From: Steromphala cineraria
Taxonomy: Eukaryota; Mollusca; Gastropoda; Trochida; Trochidae
Length of the DNA stretch: 64,000 nt
Assembly: GCA_916613615.1 (NCBI GenBank)
Contig: OU744725.1
Location: 69,528,754-69,592,753 of the forward strand
Reading direction: 5' to 3'
A program made the translations under genes and the position numbers. Of this stretch, positions 59,001 to 64,000 are shown piece by piece (the stretch's first letter is position 1; the number at the start of each line of letters is the position of its first letter). The notes beneath the pieces are model-generated. The model saw only the letters and a list, made by a program, of their open reading frames with translations, did not search any database and had not been told where the DNA came from.

Positions 59001-60185
59001 TTATATATCCGACTGCATCAGTCTTGCTCGTACTTGAATGCTCCTCGACATGGACTCTAAGTGTATCCGCTGTGGATCATCTCCATACAGCGAGTTCTTC
59101 CGGTTGCATGTATCCTTTAATCTATTATAACCACTTAGAACAAGCGCAAAGGTTCTTCTTCGGAAACTTCTCGAAAACAACATATAGACATAGAATTTTA
59201 TGGCAAAATTTATGATGTAGAAAATATAGAATAGTTGGTTCCATTTCATTAAATGTGGATTGTCTCCTGTATTCCAAGTCATTGCTGTTCTTAGTGTCAT
59301 CACAGGAGAATTGCTGAGCACTGTGATAATAATGATTGGGAATAATATACTGGTTACACGACGTGAAGTCTGGCCCGTTGAGGAGCTGTCGTCTAAATTC
59401 CGTGGCCACAGTTCTATTGAAGCTGATATTCGGTAGTATTCACATCCTCTCACAACAATAAGAGTTGTTAGCAAAATGATAAGAATGTACGGCAGCAACG
59501 CAACTACAAACGTGTCTATTTTGCTCAGGTTATGAAAATGAACCATTAGTTCTTTCCATGGCATGCATTGCAAAATGTGTTTAATTTTCTCAGGACCAAA
59601 GAAGTACACAACGTACGAATAACATGCAACGGCAATTACTGCCATGAATGACATAACAAGCTTAGCTCGGAATGGTGTACACATTGTCGTCTTCTTTAAA
59701 GGCCAATACACGCCTATAAACTTCTCAACAACCATCGCCGCAAGATACCATATAGAAAGGAAAGTGAAGACGTAATTCAAAAAGGTCATAAACTGGCACA
59801 TCCCATCCATCACGATAATTGGCACTTTGTAATATCCATAAAGAGGAGTCAAGAAAAACGTCCATAAGAAACCTGTGTCCACAATGGCAACGGCTGAAAG
59901 GTATTGTATTGACGAAATCTTCCTCAGGCGTGTACGAGAGAAGACAAGATAAGCCAATATGTTTCCTGTGGAGCCAAGGAATAATATAAAAGGATAGCTG
60001 TAATAGGTGAATTTGTATACAGCTACAAGCAAAGGGTCTGTGTGAATGAGTCTTTTTGAAAAGGAAATAAGTTTCCGGTTTGTGTAGTTATAATCAGTGA
60101 AGGCTTCAGGGCTTTCTGTGTAGTTTCCGTCTCCATCTATTACGTCGGTGACGTCCAGTGGGACAGCAGTGGTGAAGTTAGACAT
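59001..60185 (-). CDS. Rhodopsin-class (class A) neuropeptide-type G protein-coupled receptor, orphan
   Basis: A 394-residue plasma-membrane receptor coded without introns. The N-terminus has three N-glycosylation sequons (N3, N21, N33) and no signal peptide. Seven membrane segments lie at about 60-83, 93-116, 126-152, 175-196, 224-247, 275-297 and 315-338. Class A landmarks: GN at 74-75 (N1.50), D103 (D2.50), C130 and C207 for the extracellular disulphide, P232 in TM5 and SP at 293-294 in TM6. The DRY motif is EKF (154-156), so the key arginine is lysine. NPxxY is KFYVY (330-334), so Asn and Pro are both missing. The style (RTRLRK after TM1, WPLKK..CTPFRAK after TM3) recalls lophotrochozoan FMRFamide/TRH-receptor-like orphans; the ligand is unknown. 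The Arg/Ser-rich tail has no palmitoylation Cys near TM7. The start is the ATG 50 bp after a splice acceptor. Confidence 0.93.
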   Translation of the reverse strand: MSNFTTAVPLDVTDVIDGDGNYTESPEAFTDYNYTNRKLISFSKRLIHTDPLLVAVYKFTYYSYPFILFLGSTGNILAYLVFSRTRLRKISSIQYLSAVAIVDTGFLWTFFLTPLYGYYKVPIIVMDGMCQFMTFLNYVFTFLSIWYLAAMVVEKFIGVYWPLKKTTMCTPFRAKLVMSFMAVIAVACYSYVVYFFGPEKIKHILQCMPWKELMVHFHNLSKIDTFVVALLPYILIILLTTLIVVRGCEYYRISASIELWPRNLDDSSSTGQTSRRVTSILFPIIIITVLSNSPVMTLRTAMTWNTGDNPHLMKWNQLFYIFYIINFAIKFYVYMLFSRSFRRRTFALVLSGYNRLKDTCNRKNSLYGDDPQRIHLESMSRSIQVRARLMQSDI

Positions 60186-60237
60186 CTGTCCGACAAGTTA
60201 CGTATACTCCTTCACACATTGAGCTGATATTTCTCCT
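60186..60237 (-). promoter_or_regulatory. 5'UTR exon start with splice acceptor
   Basis: On the minus strand a polypyrimidine tract CTCTTTTTCTTTCAG ends at 60236, giving an acceptor AG at 60237-60236. The 50 bp up to the ATG (60185) would be 5'UTR. An upstream non-coding exon, intron and promoter should lie beyond 60240; the donor exon was not identified. Confidence 0.6.
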
Positions 60238-60379
60238 GAAAGAAAAAGAGTATGTTGTTAGAGGTATAAAACGGTCATTACAGAAGTACATGGAAAGGCA
60301 ACTGAAAACAATGTCATTTTGTTGGTAAGCACATGGGGTCATGTATTCTATAATGTTAATATGTCAACTTTTCTAGGGG

Positions 60380-60455
60380 ATGGTCCGTTTTCGGATTCGA
60401 ACCCAAACCATCATGGTCAGTACAAACAGCCCTACCCACTCGACTATCAGGCTTT
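60380..60455 (-). pseudogene. tRNA-like relic inside the presumed GPCR 5' intron
   Basis: On the minus strand, box A TAGTCGAGTGGG (60446-60435) and box B GGGTTCGAATCC (60404-60393) match the pol III consensus. The T-stem has a mismatch and the acceptor strands do not pair, so this is a relic tRNA or SINE head. It would be on the same strand as the receptor transcript. Confidence 0.55.
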
Positions 60456-61489
60456 GATAGTCAATCATTTTCTGTATCAGTTCAATTTTACTGATTGAAT
60501 TAGCTGTTTGAAAATACAAAAACCTTTTGCTTGATGTCGTGGATCAGTGGGATATGGTAGTGATAATAGTATGATTCTCTATAGAAATAAATGCAGTTTG
60601 TAAATTCCGAGGAAGGTTATAAGAAATATCTCACCATGTTTTATACTCTATGAGAGTTAGTGTTCTATGTTAGGAGCAACTGAGATCAACTAGATATGTT
60701 TTTAGAGGTTTTCACCTCATTGACATCGATATGTCGGATTCAATCTTACATTCTACTCTAACATGATGAATGAACACAGATCAATTTCTACCGCCTACTC
60801 AAAAGCAAAGTTTTTGTCGGCCATCACAAAAACGGCTTATTAGCGGTTAAAGTTTTGCCGTGTGATGTAATCTATCAATAACATTTTTCAGTAACGTTCT
60901 CTTGTATGGAAATGTATATAAAATGTAAAATATTCATTCGGGATAAAATCCCATACACAATGCGAATCTTAACTGCAAATGGACAATAACGTTTTCCCAC
61001 CAGGAAGGTTAGAATAGCTGATGTGAATAATGACCTGCGTGGCCATTATATATACGACACTCAGACTGAATCCATTTGTATAAATGATTTCTCAAATGAT
61101 TCCAGTAACATCAATGTCTGATCATCAAACACCTGCTCTATAGTGATAGACACATCTATAAAAGATAATTGGCTATTAACATTGAATAGATAGGATTATC
61201 TGATTGATCTCCCGACAATCACGTGGGACATTGATCAATTTGTCATTATTCATGCAATTGATATTAATCTTAGCAAAAACGGTTGTATATACATTCCCAT
61301 TATACAACACTTATGTGATTGTTTGCATTACAATTGTCATTAAAAGGGTCAATTATAAAGTGAATTGATTTTAGATTAATTGATGCGTAAATGAAAACCA
61401 GTTGGCGAAAAAGTAAAAAATATTTACAAACAAGAAAACATATATTCGGGGGTATATGGCGGTCTGTTCCTCACACATTATGTTGCGTT
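60456..61489. other. Presumed intron or upstream region of the GPCR gene, nothing recognised
   Basis: AT-rich, non-coding. Confidence 0.45.
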
Positions 61490-61915
61490 CATAACTCGAA
61501 TACTGTATGTTCAAATGTTACGAAACTTCATATATGTAATCACTATGGTCTCTAGATGGGCCTTTTGTATATTTCAGTCAGATACCCCCATGTTTATATT
61601 TAGATTTTCGACTTCTTTGTTGTAGAAGTGACTGTTTGAGGAATTAATTTTTGTTCTGCTAATAACTCTTATACTTCAAATGTGCTAAAACCTCTTTGGT
61701 GTGATAACTATGCTCCATAGATATGCCTTTTGTATGTTTAGGTCCCATACCTCCATCACATTTATAGATTTTCCACTTCTTTCTTTCACAATTGACCGTT
61801 TAAGAGTCATGTTTGTTCCGATTAAAGTTCAGTTGCTCATTGTTCAAATGTTATGAAACTTGACATATGTATTCACTATGATTACTCGATGTGCCTTTCG
61901 GAGACTTAAGGTAGG
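61490..61915. repeat. Tandem repeat, about 166-bp unit, 2.5 copies
   Basis: TTCAAATGTTACGAAACTTC-like starts lie at 61510, 61675 and 61843, each followed by CACTATG and GCCTTTTGTAT. Spacer motifs ATTTATA.ATTTTC.ACTTCTTT also repeat. Degenerate relatives may continue to about 62110. Confidence 0.8.
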
Positions 61916-64000
61916 TACCGAAATCACTTTTGGAATTGGGACTTTTAGATACAAATATGATTATAATTATATAATTATACAGGATGTGATTTTTGTTACC
62001 CTTCAATCATAACTAAAACAATAACTGAAAACTTGATCAACGAATGATTGAATATATGCCTATTGCATGTGATGTTCTCTCAATATTTTAAAATCTGTAA
62101 CTTCTTTCTTGTACCTACTATGATATAGACACATTGTAAGGACATTGGTTTTCTTTTACAATAGTGACTTTATAAGAATCATTAATGTCACATAAAGGCA
62201 TAGTCAATTTACACAGCTTACTTAGTTTCTATGATCACTTAGGGAAGCAGGAGTATAAAATATGAGCGTTGCTCATTTATTCTCTTGTTTGTAATAGTAA
62301 GTACACGGCTATGAAAGTCATCGATTTTGCTAAATGGAGGAGATATTATCTCACACCGGCAATTATATTGTATAGGAAGCGATTATGATCAGATATAAAA
62401 TCTGCAAAAAGACGTTCTCGTCTCTCAAATCTTTCCTAAAATGGTACGTGGGTAGAAACATATGTTCATTCTTTGAGGTTTTTTGAAGAAAATGATGACC
62501 AAATGTTTGTATTGAAATAAAGTAGATTTTGTGTTATTCTGTTATCATGGTGTTCCGGGAATTTGTTTTTGTTAATGATTATCATTCAAAGAACACACTT
62601 ATTATCGTGGTCTATTTTCAAGTTTTTAACAAATTGCATTGGATGAAAAGCTTGTTCTCCTGTCGCACATTGTTCAAGGGGCCGATAATAGGACACAAAC
62701 AATTTTAGGGAGACTGACAAAACGCGAGAAAGAGCATCATGTTCAATAGTTTATATGAACATGAAACATAACATGGTTTTAATAATTCTTATTTGATTGT
62801 TGACTTAATGTTTGCTCAGATATGTCACATGATATAAAGACATGTTTTTCTTAATTTAATGTTTATACATATTTGGTATCATTGACATTTGGAACTGCAG
62901 TTCCTTAATTTCTCAACTTTTGAATACTACAAATTTGATACATCGACTTTTTATACTAGAAGACGAATAAGATGTAGATGTACATGTATCAGACGACTTA
63001 GATTCAGATTTGTCCTCTTTCATATTTCCTACAATGTGAAAGATCTACTGCCTCTTGCCCGTGAAATCCCATCTGTTGTGTTGACTTTACTCTGATTAAC
63101 CTAAGCCCAGACTTCTATTTTCCTGCCCCTGCAAATAGATGTGAAAGTCCGGATTGGTCTAGAAAGGCAAAGCAAGATTAATGAGTAATGAATACTAAAT
63201 GTGTTTCTCTTGTAGAAAAATAAAATGATTAGGTTCAGTAAAAGCAAAACAACAAGAAGCAACAGTGTTGTTTTATATGTTGTTATATCACAATCAATTG
63301 TTCAGTTCAATATTTCTAATTTCATGTTTTGTTTTGATATTTTTTCTAAATTTGTAGCAACTATCTTGATTAAAAAAATGCGAATGGTTTGGTTTTATGC
63401 AACATTTTATGTAACCATATTCCATGAACAATGACCGTCGGTGGCAAATCTAGACGCATAACAGACAGCGTGCCTCGACAAAAGTTTGTATCTATATCTT
63501 TCAATTATATCTATAATACGTATCAAAGTCAAGTGTCATTTTACCAAGGCTTTTCTCGTCATTTGATAATATTAGAAACTTCTGCTTGGCACTTCTGCTT
63601 GGCAGGTTTCCATGTTATCTGATGTGACAGGCAATAAAGCCATTTTTCAATCATCAATAACCAACTGCAGTGGCTAAACAAATGATCTAACGCTTGAGAT
63701 AAGAAAACCGTCTGTAGTAAACAAACACTGATAATACTTATCGATCTGCTCAATGTGTACATGGAAGAGCACTTTATGCATCGTCGATGGAAAGAAAGCA
63801 ATTGTACTAATCGATATCAACATCATGTTTTAGTCTTTGATAATTATTAGCATATAACTACGCCCGTTAATCGGTGGAAGCATCAGACGTAGCAACGTTG
63901 TCTGTGACGAGTACTTGACGTCAAAATCCTAAAGAAAAAAATTCAAAGCCTGTATTGCTTTTGAGATGAAAGTGATTTAGTAGTAAGAGACGTGTAATGA
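61916..64000. other. Intergenic, one CRE near the end, otherwise nothing recognised
   Basis: AT-rich. A consensus CRE TGACGTCA lies at 63917-63924. A 13-bp tandem repeat CTTCTGCTTGGCA lies at about 63580-63605. Confidence 0.45.

Noticed and set aside
59125..59409. 94-codon minus frame and the plus frame 58985-59215
   Set aside because: Shadows of the GPCR reading frame.

Overview
The window looks like a gene-poor, AT-rich (roughly 35% GC, estimated by eye) stretch of an animal nuclear genome, most probably a mollusc and quite likely a bivalve. Evidence is indirect: the one clear gene is a rhodopsin-class neuropeptide-type GPCR of a style common in lophotrochozoans, coded in one exon behind a 5'UTR intron. 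The intergenic DNA is filled with non-autonomous repeats of kinds I associate with bivalve genomes (GTCC-rich foldback units, 'GCGGGGGATAT' elements, AAGGTCAAGGTCAC arrays, tRNA-derived SINEs). I cannot name a species.

Layout. 1-28 kb is non-coding and contains a decayed segmental duplication. Copy A (about 1.8-9.0 kb) has a direct partner, copy B (about 16.4-24.5 kb). Part of A also has an inverted partner, copy C (about 26.9-28.0 kb). Transposable elements inserted after the duplication interrupt the copies: a SINE and a GCGGGGGATAT element in A, and a 1.25 kb stack of nested insertions in B. Between A and B lie a near-perfect palindromic element with a 9-bp target-site duplication (9.87 kb), two minisatellite-like arrays (10-11 kb), an L1-type ORF1 relic (12.8-13.1 kb) and a perfect hairpin (13.3 kb).

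28-48 kb holds an AGGTCA-rich repeat unit, a cluster of cAMP-response-element (CRE) motifs (29.8 kb), a GA microsatellite, three consensus CREs (33.4-34.3 kb), an ~810-bp tandem duplication (34.7-36.3 kb), a 1.6 kb element with inverted ends carrying a 434-bp array (38.2-39.8 kb), dispersed copies of the palindrome-family end, and a tRNA-like relic (44.2 kb). 48-58.7 kb contains two more decayed paralogous segment pairs, a mariner transposase pseudogene (52.4-52.9 kb), and a 2.3 kb segment bounded by inverted repeats. 58.7-60.3 kb is the GPCR gene on the minus strand, with a candidate poly(A) signal and a 5'UTR splice acceptor. The remainder is an AT-rich intron or upstream region with a tRNA-like relic and a 166-bp tandem array.

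I found no convincing novel multi-gene system. The most interesting material is structural: the duplications, the palindromic element family whose ends look like 3' splice sites, and an apparent excess of the consensus CRE octamer. Almost all open reading frames other than the GPCR are no longer than chance predicts in DNA of this composition.
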